A DNA stretch of 64,000 nt from an uncultured Acidobacteriia bacterium (lineage in GTDB: Bacteria; Acidobacteriota; Terriglobia; Bryobacterales; Bryobacteraceae), in NCBI GenBank assembly GCA_903892565.1, contig CAITIX010000318.1:18935-82934 (forward strand), in the 5' to 3' direction. The position numbers and the translations under genes are program-made. Shown here one piece after another: positions 52,738-60,957 of this stretch (its first letter is position 1; every line of letters starts with the position of its first letter). Under the pieces are notes generated by a model. That model made no database searches and had not been told where the DNA came from. It worked only from the letters and a program-made list of their open reading frames with translations.

Positions 52738-53412
52738 ATGCCCGATGTCGATTGGGAATTTCACGATACTGGTCGGGTTCTCGCCGCGTCGCTGAAATGT
52801 TGCGGCGAGCCTAGATTGGAGAGCGGAAAACGAGGGTGGTACCAAGTCTCCGAACATATCCCCTGGCGTTTCAATTGGCAGCTTCAGGTTCGGTCTCTGA
52901 TCGCGGAACCAAAGGCGGACTACGGGCTAGCGATGTCGCCGAAAGGGCAGCGCAAGATAACATTCGACGATGGACTTGGTTGGATCGATATCGACGGTGA
53001 GAGCTTGGCACTAAGCTTCCGGATCCCTGACTGTCTTGACCCGCCGAAGAAGAAGTCATTTATCTGGCAAGGGGGTATCTACTTAGCAGAGACGGCGTTC
53101 CACAGCCAAATCAAGCTCGTAATAGTTAACCCCAAGGATGGAAGCGATTTGAGGCGTTTCGAGGCCACATCTACTCGTACCGGCGGTGTCGCTTTCGTGT
53201 CGCCCGACGGACGCGACCTAGGCCAAATACGGGATTCAGAAGTACGCGGGCGAAGCGAGCGGATTCGTGCAAGAGTACGCGAGAAGAGACCGGAATACCT
53301 GGAGGGCACTCCAGACTCGAAAGGGCGAACCCGCATTAATCAAAGATCGTTTTTTGATACATTGGCGGAAGCTGCGAAGTTTGTCGACTCCCGCCCGGCC
53401 GACGGCGAGTGA
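52738..53412 (+). CDS. Protein of unknown function
   Basis: A 224-residue cytoplasmic-type product without signal or membrane segments (MPDVDWEFHDTGRVLAASLK, KITFDDGLGWIDIDGESLAL, LIVNPKDG-like VIVNPKDGSDLRRFEA, RSFFDTLAEAAKFVDSRPAD). I recognise no family. GGAGG precedes ATG by about 11 bases. Its codon use is richer in A/T at third positions than the flanking genes (ATA, CTA, GTA and TTA-type codons appear), which suggests recent transfer. It lies alone between the tannase and the aminopeptidase, same strand as both. Confidence 0.55.
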   Translation: MPDVDWEFHDTGRVLAASLKCCGEPRLESGKRGWYQVSEHIPWRFNWQLQVRSLIAEPKADYGLAMSPKGQRKITFDDGLGWIDIDGESLALSFRIPDCLDPPKKKSFIWQGGIYLAETAFHSQIKLVIVNPKDGSDLRRFEATSTRTGGVAFVSPDGRDLGQIRDSEVRGRSERIRARVREKRPEYLEGTPDSKGRTRINQRSFFDTLAEAAKFVDSRPADGE

Positions 53413-53522
53413 TTGTGCAAACAGTTAGTGTAAGTTCCTAATTCCCGTCCAATCCTAGCCAAGCCTTTTAGAATTTTACAATCCGCTTCTGAATCTTCTC
53501 CCTCGGCTCTCCTCGTGTCACA

Positions 53523-54788
53523 ATGATGGCCATGAGCAGCCAAGGCGCTTTCCTCCACACACCCGAGTTTGAACACAACCTAAACAATTTGGCCGCGGTC
53601 GCCATCGGTGCTGGCCTGGGACTTGCGCCCGGACAGGAGCTCGTGATGACCGCCACGCTCGATGCGTTGTCGCTGGTGCGGCGCATCACGGAGCAGGCGT
53701 ACAAAGTGGGCGCGTCCTTGGTGACGACGCTGTTCACGGACGAAGCATCCACGCTGCTGCGCTATCGCCACGGCACGGAGGCCACGTTCGACGCGGCTTC
53801 AGGATGGCTGTACGAAGGCATGGCGCAAGCCTACAAGAACGGTGCCGCGCGGCTCGCGATCACCGGTAACGATCCATCGCTGCTGTCGAAGGAAGACCCG
53901 GCCAAGGTGAGCCGCGTGAATCGTGCGACGTCGAAAGCGTATCGCCCAGCGCTCGAGTTGATCACGCGCCACGACATCAACTGGACCATCGTCGCTTGCG
54001 CCACGCCTGCTTGGGCCAAGGCGATGTTCCCGGATCTGGCGGCGGATGACGCGCTCGCGAAGTTGTGGCAGGGGATCTTCGCGGCCTCGCGCACGAATGT
54101 GGCGGATCCCGTGGCCGCGTGGAAGGAGCACGACGCCAAGCTCCACGCGCGCGCCGAGTGGTTGAACAACAAGCGCTATTACGCCCTGCATTTCAAGGGG
54201 CCGGGCACGGATCTGCGCGTCGGCATGGCGGACGATCATCTGTGGCTCGGCGGAGGCACCACGGCGCACAACGGGTTGTACTGCATCCCCAACATGCCTA
54301 CGGAAGAGGTCTTCAGCACGCCGCACAAGGATCGCGTGGATGGTACCGTCACCAGCACCAAGCCTTTGTCGCACATGGGCACGCTGATCGAAGGGATTTG
54401 CGTGCGCTTCGAAGGCGGGCGCATTGTAGATGCGAAGGCCACGCGCGGAGGCGAAGTGCTGCAGAAGATGATCGAGACGGATGAAGGAGCTCGCCGGTTG
54501 GGTGAAGTCGCGCTGGTGCCGCATTCGTCGCCCATTGCTTCGAGCGGACTGCTGTTCCTGAATACGTTGTTCGATGAGAACGCCGCGTGCCACATCGCTC
54601 TGGGCCAGGCCTACAGCACGTGCGTGAAGGACGGCAACAGTCTGACGCCCGAACAGCTCGCTGCGCGCGGAGCCAACACCAGTCTGATTCACGTGGATTG
54701 GATGATCGGCTCGAACAAGATCGACGTCGACGGGATCAGTGCGTCGGGTGCGAGTGAGCCCGTGATGCGCGCGGGAGAGTGGGTTTAG
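53523..54788 (+). CDS. M29-family aminopeptidase
   Basis: A 421-residue protein of the thermophilic aminopeptidase family (AmpS/AmpT). Seen: LAAVAIGAGLGLAPGQELVM, ITEQAYKVGASLVTTLFTDE, the metal-site segments NMPTEEVFSTPHKDRVDGTV, GEVALVPHSSPIASSG, NAACHIALGQAY and HVDWMIGSNKIDVDGIS. The Glu, His and Asp residues in these are the expected Co/Zn ligands. It cleaves N-terminal residues in the cytoplasm with broad specificity. ATG could be 53523, 53526 or 53532. The stop overlaps the convergent glycosyltransferase gene by four bases. Confidence 0.92.
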   Translation: MMAMSSQGAFLHTPEFEHNLNNLAAVAIGAGLGLAPGQELVMTATLDALSLVRRITEQAYKVGASLVTTLFTDEASTLLRYRHGTEATFDAASGWLYEGMAQAYKNGAARLAITGNDPSLLSKEDPAKVSRVNRATSKAYRPALELITRHDINWTIVACATPAWAKAMFPDLAADDALAKLWQGIFAASRTNVADPVAAWKEHDAKLHARAEWLNNKRYYALHFKGPGTDLRVGMADDHLWLGGGTTAHNGLYCIPNMPTEEVFSTPHKDRVDGTVTSTKPLSHMGTLIEGICVRFEGGRIVDAKATRGGEVLQKMIETDEGARRLGEVALVPHSSPIASSGLLFLNTLFDENAACHIALGQAYSTCVKDGNSLTPEQLAARGANTSLIHVDWMIGSNKIDVDGISASGASEPVMRAGEWV

Positions 54789-55927
54789 CGCGGCTTCGAA
54801 GACGTCGCCGATTGCAGAATATTTTCGAGCATATCGGGGATTTCAAAGATCGCGCGATTTTCGATTTTTTCTACCGCTTGGTGATACTGCGCGAGCGATG
54901 CGATCATTTTCGCGGCCGCTTCGCGAATGCCGCCGAAATTTTTCAGCACCACGCCGACGCCCTTTTCCGTGACCCAGTCCGCGTTGTAGCGCTCCTGCGG
55001 CAAGGTCCACGCGTTGCGCTCGACGATCACCGGGAGCTTCATTGCCACGGCCTCGCTAATGCTTCCCGGACCGGGCTTGCCGATAAAGAAATCGGAAAGG
55101 TGCATGTAATACGGGACCTCTTGCGTGAAGCCTTCGATAAAATGCGGCGCTCTTGTTGGCAGGGCCTTTAGCTTGGTGGCGAGTTCGGTGTTCTTGCCGC
55201 AAATCATGATGAGCTGCGTGTCTTGCAGTTCGCGTGCGATGTCCAGCATCACGTTCGATCCTTGGCCGCCGAACAACACGAGCCCGGTGGGTTTTGTCGG
55301 ATCGAGCCCGAGCTTTATGCGCTGCGCCGCGCGATCCACGTTAACGGGATCGTAAAAGCGCGGACGCAGAATCATTCCCGACGTTTTCAAGATGCGTTCC
55401 GCGGGATGCCCCAGCGCACGCGCCTGCGCGACGGCGTGCTCGGTACCGCAGATGAAGTATTGGTCCTGGTTGGGCTCAATCCAGAAATGCGGGGGAAAAT
55501 CCGCCATATCGGTTAGAATGGTGGTGTAGGGCACTTGCGGTAAAGCCGCGCGGAGGCTTTCATACATCGCGCGATTAAAGTTCGGCACCACCGAGACGAC
55601 CATATCCGGTCGGGTCGCCTTCCAGTGCTCCGTCAACAAGCGCACCACGGGCTTGTGATTCAGCCGAATCACCGCATGCATAAACACCAGGCCTTGCGCC
55701 GAGCCCAGCGTCCAACCCTTTGCCAGCATCAGGTTATAGACATCTTCGAGCCGAATGCCGGTGACCTTTTTGAAGACGTCGAGGGGCTCCAGAATCTCCT
55801 GGAGATTTACCAAACGGACGTCCCAGTCGCGCGCCTGCGATTCGGCCACGGCCTTGAGCGCCGTCGCTGCGGCGCGATGACCGCCGCCGGCGTCGAAGAA
55901 GATGAAGTCGATTTTGGGTTTTGTCAC
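54785..55927 (-). CDS. MurG/MGDG-synthase-like (GT28) glycosyltransferase
   Basis: GTG 55927 gives MTKPKIDFIFFDAGGGHRAA, fitting the family N-terminus; the track's TTG 55957 lies at the expected transcription start. The 380-residue GT-B protein has the MGDG-synthase N-domain (GGGHRAAATALKAVAE), ILTDMADFPPHFWIEPNQDQ, and C-domain donor site LVLFGGQGSNVMLDIARELQ and IGKPGPGSISEAVAMKLPVI. The DAGGGHRAAA start and PGPGSxxEA donor loop are characteristic of diacylglycerol glycosyltransferases; the sugar acceptor is likely a membrane lipid. Divergent from a PAP2 phosphatase, which could supply diacylglycerol. Confidence 0.87.
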   Translation of the reverse strand: MTKPKIDFIFFDAGGGHRAAATALKAVAESQARDWDVRLVNLQEILEPLDVFKKVTGIRLEDVYNLMLAKGWTLGSAQGLVFMHAVIRLNHKPVVRLLTEHWKATRPDMVVSVVPNFNRAMYESLRAALPQVPYTTILTDMADFPPHFWIEPNQDQYFICGTEHAVAQARALGHPAERILKTSGMILRPRFYDPVNVDRAAQRIKLGLDPTKPTGLVLFGGQGSNVMLDIARELQDTQLIMICGKNTELATKLKALPTRAPHFIEGFTQEVPYYMHLSDFFIGKPGPGSISEAVAMKLPVIVERNAWTLPQERYNADWVTEKGVGVVLKNFGGIREAAAKMIASLAQYHQAVEKIENRAIFEIPDMLENILQSATSSKPR

Positions 55928-55960
55928 ATTTGTGGGCCGAAACAAAGTCGTCACCAATGT

Positions 55961-55969
55961 TTTATACCA
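55961..55969 (-). promoter_or_regulatory. Extended -10 promoter of the GT28 gene
   Basis: On the minus strand TGGTATAAA matches TGnTATAAT with one change. Transcription would start near 55954, about 27 bases before GTG 55927. Confidence 0.5.
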
Positions 55970-56009
55970 GTGTCACTACGGTGTCATGCAAGGGCCTTAA
56001 AAAGATAAC

Positions 56010-56549
56010 ATGGCGGCACCGGTTTTACATCTCCAGGAATGGATCGTCACACGCGACCACCGCGTGATGCGCCGCGTGAACCGCTGGACGCCTCCTCGCT
56101 GGCTGCGCCTGTGGATGATGGCGGCTACTCGTGGCGGCGACGGATGGCTATGGTATGCCATGGCAATCGTCATCGCCGTCGTCGGCGGACCGGAACGTTT
56201 TCATGCGCTCGGCGCAGCGTTCATTGCCGTATCGACGGGGATCGCGCTCTTCATCCAAATGAAACGGACCTGCAAGCGCCGCCGTCCTTGCCACATTGAA
56301 CCGCATTGCTGGGCGACGCTGCTCCCGCCCGATCAATTTTCTTTCCCCTCGGGCCATACGATTACGGCTTTTGCCGTGGCCACGTCGCTGAGCATGTACT
56401 ATCCGGAAATGATTGCCGGGCTTTTCTTCTGCGCGCTGAGCGTGGCGGCTTCCCGCATCATTCTGGGGATGCACTTCCTGACGGACGTGATCGTCGGCGC
56501 TGCGATGGGCGGATTGCTGGGATACGTCGCTGCGCAGTTGATGCTGTAG
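56010..56549 (+). CDS. PAP2-family membrane phosphatase
   Basis: A 179-residue protein with the three phosphatase motifs: KRTCKRRRPC (KxxxxxxRP), FPSGH in QFSFPSGHTITAFAVATSLS, and SRIILGMHFLTDVIVGA (SRxxxxxHxxxD). Several membrane helices lie in WLWYAMAIVIAVVGG, AAFIAVSTGIALFIQM, GLFFCALSVAAS and GAAMGGLLGYVAAQ. It removes phosphate from phosphatidic acid, PGP or undecaprenyl pyrophosphate at the outer face of the membrane. Next to a lipid glycosyltransferase, phosphatidate phosphatase activity is the most likely. Its start is an ATG after an A/T-rich spacer. Confidence 0.92.
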   Translation: MAAPVLHLQEWIVTRDHRVMRRVNRWTPPRWLRLWMMAATRGGDGWLWYAMAIVIAVVGGPERFHALGAAFIAVSTGIALFIQMKRTCKRRRPCHIEPHCWATLLPPDQFSFPSGHTITAFAVATSLSMYYPEMIAGLFFCALSVAASRIILGMHFLTDVIVGAAMGGLLGYVAAQLML

Positions 56550-56561
56550 TAATCCTCAAGG

Positions 56562-57005
56562 TCAACGGCGTCTGAATATTCGTTTCCACCAGGACAGTTT
56601 TGGCTTTATCTCAAAACCTACGGGATCGCGATTCACCATCGGCTGTAATGCAATACGTTGGATCAGCCATTCATTCGCGGCTATCACGGACGAACCCTCT
56701 GCGCCGGATTCGACGAGGCGAAATTCGAGATGCAGATTCACCTCTCGACCAGCACAATTCGCCGGAAATCGAACGGACATGATTGATTCAGCTACAGGAA
56801 AGGCAATCAGCGGATGCCCTTCATAGTCCGCGAAGGCAATTATTCCGTCCTCTCCCACGACGGTGTGGATTACCACGACACCTTGGATACTCGCGGCTCT
56901 CGCGAGCGCCGGATATAGGAACTCACCGCCCTGCGCGACGCACGTCACCTCCGGTGCTTGCCAAAAACTCAGCAATCCGAGAAGTGCGGTTGTCGCGAAT
57001 GGCAT
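56562..57005 (-). CDS. TonB C-terminal-domain-like exported protein
   Basis: The 147-residue product begins with a weak signal (MPFATTALLGLLSFWQAPEV) and includes a TonB_C-like stretch: EFLYPALARAASIQGVVVIH, TVVGEDGIIAFADYEGHPLI, FPVAESIMSVRFP. These fit the YPxxARxxxxxGxVxVxxxVdxdG pattern of energy-transducer TonB-like proteins, but there is no N-terminal membrane anchor or Pro-rich spacer, so it may not transduce energy. The C-terminus is basic (KLSWWKRIFRRR). Its stop converges with the PAP2 gene. VapC-like gene ends one base upstream, so they might share a transcript. Confidence 0.68.
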   Translation of the reverse strand: MPFATTALLGLLSFWQAPEVTCVAQGGEFLYPALARAASIQGVVVIHTVVGEDGIIAFADYEGHPLIAFPVAESIMSVRFPANCAGREVNLHLEFRLVESGAEGSSVIAANEWLIQRIALQPMVNRDPVGFEIKPKLSWWKRIFRRR

Positions 57006-57006
57006 G

Positions 57007-57429
57007 TCAGTCCTCTTGCCAGGGGTTCAAGAGCAGAACTCCCGTCTGCTTGAAGTCGGCAACGTTTCGCGTCATGACGTGCAAGCCGTGACGTCGGGCG
57101 GTGGCCGCGATCAGGCCGTCAGCGGCAGGAATAATGAGCCCGGCAGATTGAGCCGCAGCCGTCAATTCGCCCCAAATGTGTGCCGTCTCCAGATCGATTC
57201 CGAGCAGGCGATCCGCATAGTGCCGTTCTAATGCGCGGAGCCATCGTTCCAGATCGCGCTTGTTGTGACTTTCGCGCAGCCGGGCGACGCCCTTGGCGAT
57301 CTCTCCAATGGAAAGCACGCTCACGAAAAGATCTTCACTCGCGAACTCCTCGACGGCCTTGAGAACTCCGGAGTGCGGCCTGGGACGGCGCACTTCAGAC
57401 AGAACGCAGGTATCGAGCAGCACTCTCAC
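57007..57429 (-). CDS. VapC/FitB-type PIN-domain toxin
   Basis: A 140-residue PIN-domain ribonuclease: MRVLLDTCVLSEVRR (first Asp), SVLSIGEIAKGVARLRE (Glu), AADGLIAATARRHGLHVMTR (Asp) and NVADFKQTGV (last acidic position). The catalytic quartet of Asp, Glu, Asp and Asn/Asp is complete. It cleaves RNA, in many members initiator tRNA or tRNA anticodon stems, when its antitoxin is lost. It lies ten bases downstream of the Phd/YefM antitoxin gene on the same strand, giving a classic antitoxin-first operon. Confidence 0.92.
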   Translation of the reverse strand: MRVLLDTCVLSEVRRPRPHSGVLKAVEEFASEDLFVSVLSIGEIAKGVARLRESHNKRDLERWLRALERHYADRLLGIDLETAHIWGELTAAAQSAGLIIPAADGLIAATARRHGLHVMTRNVADFKQTGVLLLNPWQED

Positions 57430-57439
57430 AGCTTGACCC

Positions 57440-57694
57440 TCAAAGCTTTACGGCGCGCATTGGCGACCGGTCACGTTTCAGGTCCACCCGTTCCAGGCTG
57501 GGCCCCTTGCCTACTAGGAAATCCTTGAAGTCGGCGCGCGCTCCGGACAGTTGTTCGTAGTCCTTCTGGTTGATCACGACAACGGTTTCATCGCGGCGGC
57601 GTACCGTTTGCGGCCCTTCCGAAAGGGCTCGGTTGACGAGTTCGCTAAAGCGATTCTTGGCGTCGGCAAGTTTCCACTGGGCGTTACGGTTCAT
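57440..57694 (-). CDS. Phd/YefM-family antitoxin
   Basis: An 84-residue protein: WKLADAKNRFSELVNRALSE is the DNA-binding Phd/YefM N-terminus, GPQTVRRRDETVVVINQKDY the dimer strands, and the charged tail DFKDFLVGKGPSLERVDLKR the toxin-binding region. It precedes the PIN toxin by ten bases, binds and neutralises it, and represses the shared promoter. The operator is expected in 57695-57749, where CTAGCCAATCTAGCTA contains overlapping repeats of CTAGC/GCTAG. Confidence 0.92.
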   Translation of the reverse strand: MNRNAQWKLADAKNRFSELVNRALSEGPQTVRRRDETVVVINQKDYEQLSGARADFKDFLVGKGPSLERVDLKRDRSPMRAVKL

Positions 57695-57725
57695 AGCAAT
57701 CTAGCCAATCTAGCTACATTCTACC
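57695..57725 (-). promoter_or_regulatory. Candidate operator of the toxin-antitoxin operon
   Basis: Between the antitoxin start and the next gene, AGCAATCTAGCCAATCTAGC holds two direct copies of CAATCTAGC, spaced nine bases apart. Small repeated boxes just upstream of the start codon are the usual place for Phd/YefM binding. Confidence 0.4.
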
Positions 57726-57749
57726 ACCGGCCTTCCTATCATCCATCGT

Positions 57750-58358
57750 TCAATTCACGCGAAATTGTCCCAGCGCCTGCTTCAGCACATCCGCGAAATT
57801 GGCGCCGCTTTCCGACCACACTAGCCGACGCTCCAGATCGAGGCCTTTTTCGAGCTCTCCGGTCAAATGCAGCAAGCTCTTCAAATTCGACTGCCCCATG
57901 CGCAAGCTGCCCTCTACTCCGGGGATCGGTAAAAAACGCGCGTCGGGACCAAATTCGATGCGCAGGCTGTCGTCCTGATCGCGCACGAAGTCGGGACCGA
58001 AGCAGAAGAGCGTCGCGGCGGATGGCGACAACTTCCAGTCGCCGTTTTCCAAGTTCCACAAATCCCAATATGTGTCGATTTCGCAGGCGGAGTCCGCTTC
58101 CATGAACTCGCGCGCAGCGTTGATGATCTCGCTCACGGGAATCTCGGGAGGGAACTCGCGCTCCAACAACGAAGGCTCGGCATGCTCGATTGCATACACG
58201 CGCAGCACGGGGCCGCGCGTGGCGAGCTTCGACGTCGGGAAGCGCTCCAACATCTTCTGGAATTGGTGCAGGACCGGCTGAGTGCGCTTATCGTTCACCC
58301 AGCCCGAAAAGTAGAGTCGATCGGGCACCTTCAAATTGTATCGCCCTAAGGCGCACAA
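57750..58358 (-). CDS. Cytoplasmic protein of unknown function
   Basis: The 202-residue product: VPDRLYFSGWVNDKRTQPVL, HQFQKMLERFPTSKLATRGP, VLRVYAIEHAEPSLLEREFP, EIDTYWDLWNLENGDWKLSP, LRIEFGPDARFLPIPGVEGS. No signal, membrane segment or motif known to me. The track start is TTG 58358; TTG 58334, eight bases after AGGG, or GTG 58328 are also good. Divergent from the cysteine-cluster protein with 17 bases between at most, so they share a promoter region. Length and composition match a conserved hypothetical of Acidobacteriota type, which is inference. Confidence 0.65.
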   Translation of the reverse strand: MCALGRYNLKVPDRLYFSGWVNDKRTQPVLHQFQKMLERFPTSKLATRGPVLRVYAIEHAEPSLLEREFPPEIPVSEIINAAREFMEADSACEIDTYWDLWNLENGDWKLSPSAATLFCFGPDFVRDQDDSLRIEFGPDARFLPIPGVEGSLRMGQSNLKSLLHLTGELEKGLDLERRLVWSESGANFADVLKQALGQFRVN

Positions 58359-58375
58359 CCTGTACTCTAAAGAGA

Positions 58376-58909
58376 GTGCTGACCGATCTTGTTCAAATCC
58401 GCCGCCTCGGCGAGCAAAAGAAGGAAGAGAACCTGCGCTTCCGCAAACACATGAAGTCGCACGTGTTCGTGGAGCGCCAGTTCCGTAAGGCCGCGCAGGA
58501 TGTCGAGGACGCCATCGATTGCAAGGCGTGCGCCGAATGCTGCCGCGTAACGGAAGTTCAACTGGTGGAGCGCGACGTCGCGAAGCTCTCGCGCTTCCTG
58601 GGCATGAAGGAGCACGAGTTCTTGCGAGATCACGCCGCTGAGGATGAAGACGGCCAGGTGATTCTCAAACGCGTGCCGTCGAAAGATCCGAAGGCCAAGC
58701 CGGGCGACCTTGCCTGCGAATTCCTGGATGGCAACGAATGCACGGTGTATGAAGCGCGTCCCACGAATTGCGAGCGCTTTCCGCACTTGCTGCGCGGTGC
58801 CGGATCGCTCGAAGCGCGCATGTGGGCGTTTGTGGACCGTGCGACGTATTGCCCCATCGTCTACAACTGGCTGGAAGCGGTTAAGAAGCTAACGAAATTT
58901 CGCAGCTAA
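58376..58909 (+). CDS. YkgJ-family cysteine-cluster protein
   Basis: GTG 58376 is chosen over 58190, which lies wholly inside the divergent gene. The 177-residue product has an N-terminal helical region (KKEENLRFRKHMKSHVFVER) and the Cys cluster CKACAECCRVTEV, followed by EFLDGNECTVYEARPTNCER and RATYCPIVYNW. Eight Cys are present in the CxxCxxCC and C-x(n)-C-x-C layout of YkgJ (Pfam UPF0153), proposed to hold zinc or an iron-sulphur cluster. Biochemical role unknown. Cytoplasmic. Confidence 0.82.
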   Translation: MLTDLVQIRRLGEQKKEENLRFRKHMKSHVFVERQFRKAAQDVEDAIDCKACAECCRVTEVQLVERDVAKLSRFLGMKEHEFLRDHAAEDEDGQVILKRVPSKDPKAKPGDLACEFLDGNECTVYEARPTNCERFPHLLRGAGSLEARMWAFVDRATYCPIVYNWLEAVKKLTKFRS

Positions 58910-58934
58910 GCGCGTCACTTAATCGTGCCCGCGA

Positions 58935-59228
58935 TTAGCGTCCCAGCAACAATCTCGCTACACGATTTTGCGTAGTCGATTCCATCCTGCATGTGCGCAA
59001 GCCGGAGCGCGCCTCCACGCGCAGCGTCCCCTGGCGATCGCTGACTCTGTAAGCCGCGCGAGCTCCATGCTCGCCCGCCAGCGAATCCAGCGGCCAGTCC
59101 GAATCCGCAAACATCCGGATGGCGCCGTCTTGTGTAACGAGCACGGTCCATTCGGAACAAGACAAGCCCTTGGCTGCGGCCGATTCCGCCGCCTCCAGGA
59201 TTTCGTACGCCTGCTCCGTGAAGCTCAC
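58935..59228 (-). CDS. Small protein of unknown function
   Basis: From GTG 59228 the 97-residue product reads VSFTEQAYEILEAAESAAAK, GLSCSEWTVLVTQDGAIRMF, ADSDWPLDSLAGEHGARAAY, RVSDRQGTLRVEARSGLRTC. The track start at 59342 adds 38 basic residues with weaker coding character. The helix-strand-strand order suggests a small alpha/beta domain, with no known motif. I think it is real because the frame has GC-ending codons and balanced composition. It converges with the YkgJ-like gene. Confidence 0.5.
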   Translation of the reverse strand: MSFTEQAYEILEAAESAAAKGLSCSEWTVLVTQDGAIRMFADSDWPLDSLAGEHGARAAYRVSDRQGTLRVEARSGLRTCRMESTTQNRVARLLLGR

Positions 59229-59573
59229 GTTTACCGTATCGCCCTTTCCCCGTGGAATTCGAGCTATTTTCGTCGCGCGCCGCCGCCCGCATTTCAAGTC
59301 GTAGGACCGTGTGCCCCAAACGTACTGGGACGACGCGCGCAAGCGACTAGTCCCGAGTGCCAGAAAGATCTATGGTCGGGGCCATTTCCACAGCGCAAAC
59401 TAAAGTCCTAAGTGAGGTTTGTCCGGTGCAGCCGGGAGTTGGGAAATATTGATGGGTTACGAAAGGAAACGGCAAATCGCGCGCACATCGATGCCACGGG
59501 CCTCCAACGGGAGGGCTGAACGTATGTCCCTATTCTCGTGTCTGAATCCCCGAGCGCATTCGGAGCGTTGTTT

Positions 59574-60728
59574 ATGAGACGCTTGCTGCGCACAGCCGCC
59601 ATTGTTCTCGCGCTCGCGGATGTATGGGTGGTCTATCGCTTGTGGCAACCCATTCCTCTGCCGTTTTCCGTCGAATTTCTTCATCCACCGCCGCCTTTGT
59701 CCGTACGAATGATGGGCGTCAGATCGGTGGAGTTCCCCTATTCCGTTGTGATGGGGGGCGTGCATGACGCGCAGGAACTGCAAGGATTTGCAGCGATCGA
59801 CCCGGTTGTCAGCCGCCACTATGCGGACATCAACACGTCGCGGTTGGTGCTGACTGCGTTTTCGGAAGACACGCAACGCTTCGTGTCTTACCGCGTAGGA
59901 GCCAACGTCTATTGGACCGCGAAGCCGGTCACGATCAAGGCTGGCGAACCCGTGCTCTTCGATGGCAAGAATTACGTGCGCGTACGTTGCGGCAATCGCA
60001 TCTCCGCCGTGCGCATGTTTCCGATCCTGCCGCATGGGCCAACCGAAGCCGACCTGGAGCTTCCCACCATTGGGGCTCCTCAGGAAATTGCTTTTGCCAC
60101 GCCGCCGCCAGAACTCCCGTTTGGGACGCCTGAAAACGTCCCCGGGCCTGCTCCGGAGAGTCCGTCTGCATCGGCGCCGGGAAGTCCCGAAACAGAGGCA
60201 CCCGGCCCTATTGTCGTATCACCCGAGCGGCCAGGCTTCCCTCTGCCGGGACCGCCGCAGGTAATCATTCTACGTGGACCCCGGCGTCGGCGTCCGCCTG
60301 CTCCCCCGGTATTCCCGCCCGTGACTCCGCCAGTCACACCACCCGTGACTCCGCCAGTCACTCCACCGGTGACTCCGCCAGTCACTCCACCTGTGACTCC
60401 ACCGGTCACACCACCCGTGACTCCGCCAGTCACACCACCCGTGACTCCGCCAGTCACACCACCCGTGACTCCGCCAGTCACTCCACCGGTGACTCCGCCA
60501 GTCACTCCACCTGTGACTCCGCCAGTCACACCACCCGTGACTCCGCCAGTCACACCACCCGTGACTCCGCCAGTCACGCCGCCGGTGATTCCGCCAGTCA
60601 CGCCACCCGTGATTCCGCCGATTATTCCGCCCGTGACTCCGCCCGTGGTGACGCCGGAACCGAGCACGTATTTGCTGATCGCGACGGGCTTCGCCGCGAT
60701 GGCGTGGTGGAAGCGAAGGAAGAATTGA
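59574..60728 (+). CDS. PEP-CTERM protein with a (PPVT)n linker
   Basis: ATG 59574 has GGAG eight bases upstream; the product begins with a membrane/signal segment (MRRLLRTAAIVLALADVWVV). Residues about 25-170 form a globular exported domain of unknown type (VVSRHYADINTSRLVLTAFS, KPVTIKAGEPVLFDGKNYVR). Pro-rich linker follows, then about 110 residues of PPVT repeats, and then the sorting tail TPEPSTYLLIATGFAAMAWW with RRK at the end. The PEP motif, hydrophobic helix and basic end are the exosortase signal. The linker should be rigid and span the envelope. The exosortase itself is not in the window. Confidence 0.82.
   Translation: MRRLLRTAAIVLALADVWVVYRLWQPIPLPFSVEFLHPPPPLSVRMMGVRSVEFPYSVVMGGVHDAQELQGFAAIDPVVSRHYADINTSRLVLTAFSEDTQRFVSYRVGANVYWTAKPVTIKAGEPVLFDGKNYVRVRCGNRISAVRMFPILPHGPTEADLELPTIGAPQEIAFATPPPELPFGTPENVPGPAPESPSASAPGSPETEAPGPIVVSPERPGFPLPGPPQVIILRGPRRRRPPAPPVFPPVTPPVTPPVTPPVTPPVTPPVTPPVTPPVTPPVTPPVTPPVTPPVTPPVTPPVTPPVTPPVTPPVTPPVTPPVTPPVTPPVTPPVTPPVIPPVTPPVIPPIIPPVTPPVVTPEPSTYLLIATGFAAMAWWKRRKN
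60315..60645 (+). repeat. 12-base tandem repeat array coding PPVT
   Basis: About 25 or more units of the form CCNGTNACNCCN. Two synonymous versions, CCCGTGACTCCG and CCAGTCACACCA, tend to alternate, so GTGACT is followed by AGTCAC and each pair forms a six-base inverted repeat. The edges degrade into ATT-containing units (PPVI, PPII). The array is inside the PEP-CTERM gene, in frame. Confidence 0.9.
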
Positions 60729-60957
60729 ACCAGGGTTGGGCTAGGCGGTGAACGTCGCACCTGGTTGCCACTATCCACTGCACCTCCGCTTCGCCTAGGA
60801 GAGCCAATCATGACACCATTTGTCAGATCTCGACGACGGAAATCGCAAGGGATTGCTGGCCCAACCGGGTTGTTTGTCGCGCCAGGTTCCGGCGGGAAAA
60901 ATGTTCCGAATGATCAAAGTAGCGTATTCTACGAGCATAAGAAGGAGGATCCACCCT

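Noticed and set aside
51145-52857. 570-residue minus-strand ORF
   Set aside because: Antisense of the tannase gene, with Arg/His-rich shadow composition. The CS-D-HC motif fixes the plus strand as coding.
60315-60645. CRISPR-like repeats
   Set aside because: A 12-base in-frame coding repeat without spacers.
60080-60811. 243-residue minus-strand ORF with GGVTGGVT repeats
   Set aside because: It is the antisense shadow of the PPVT array; the repeat keeps several frames open. The plus strand has the signal peptide, ribosome site and PEP-CTERM tail.
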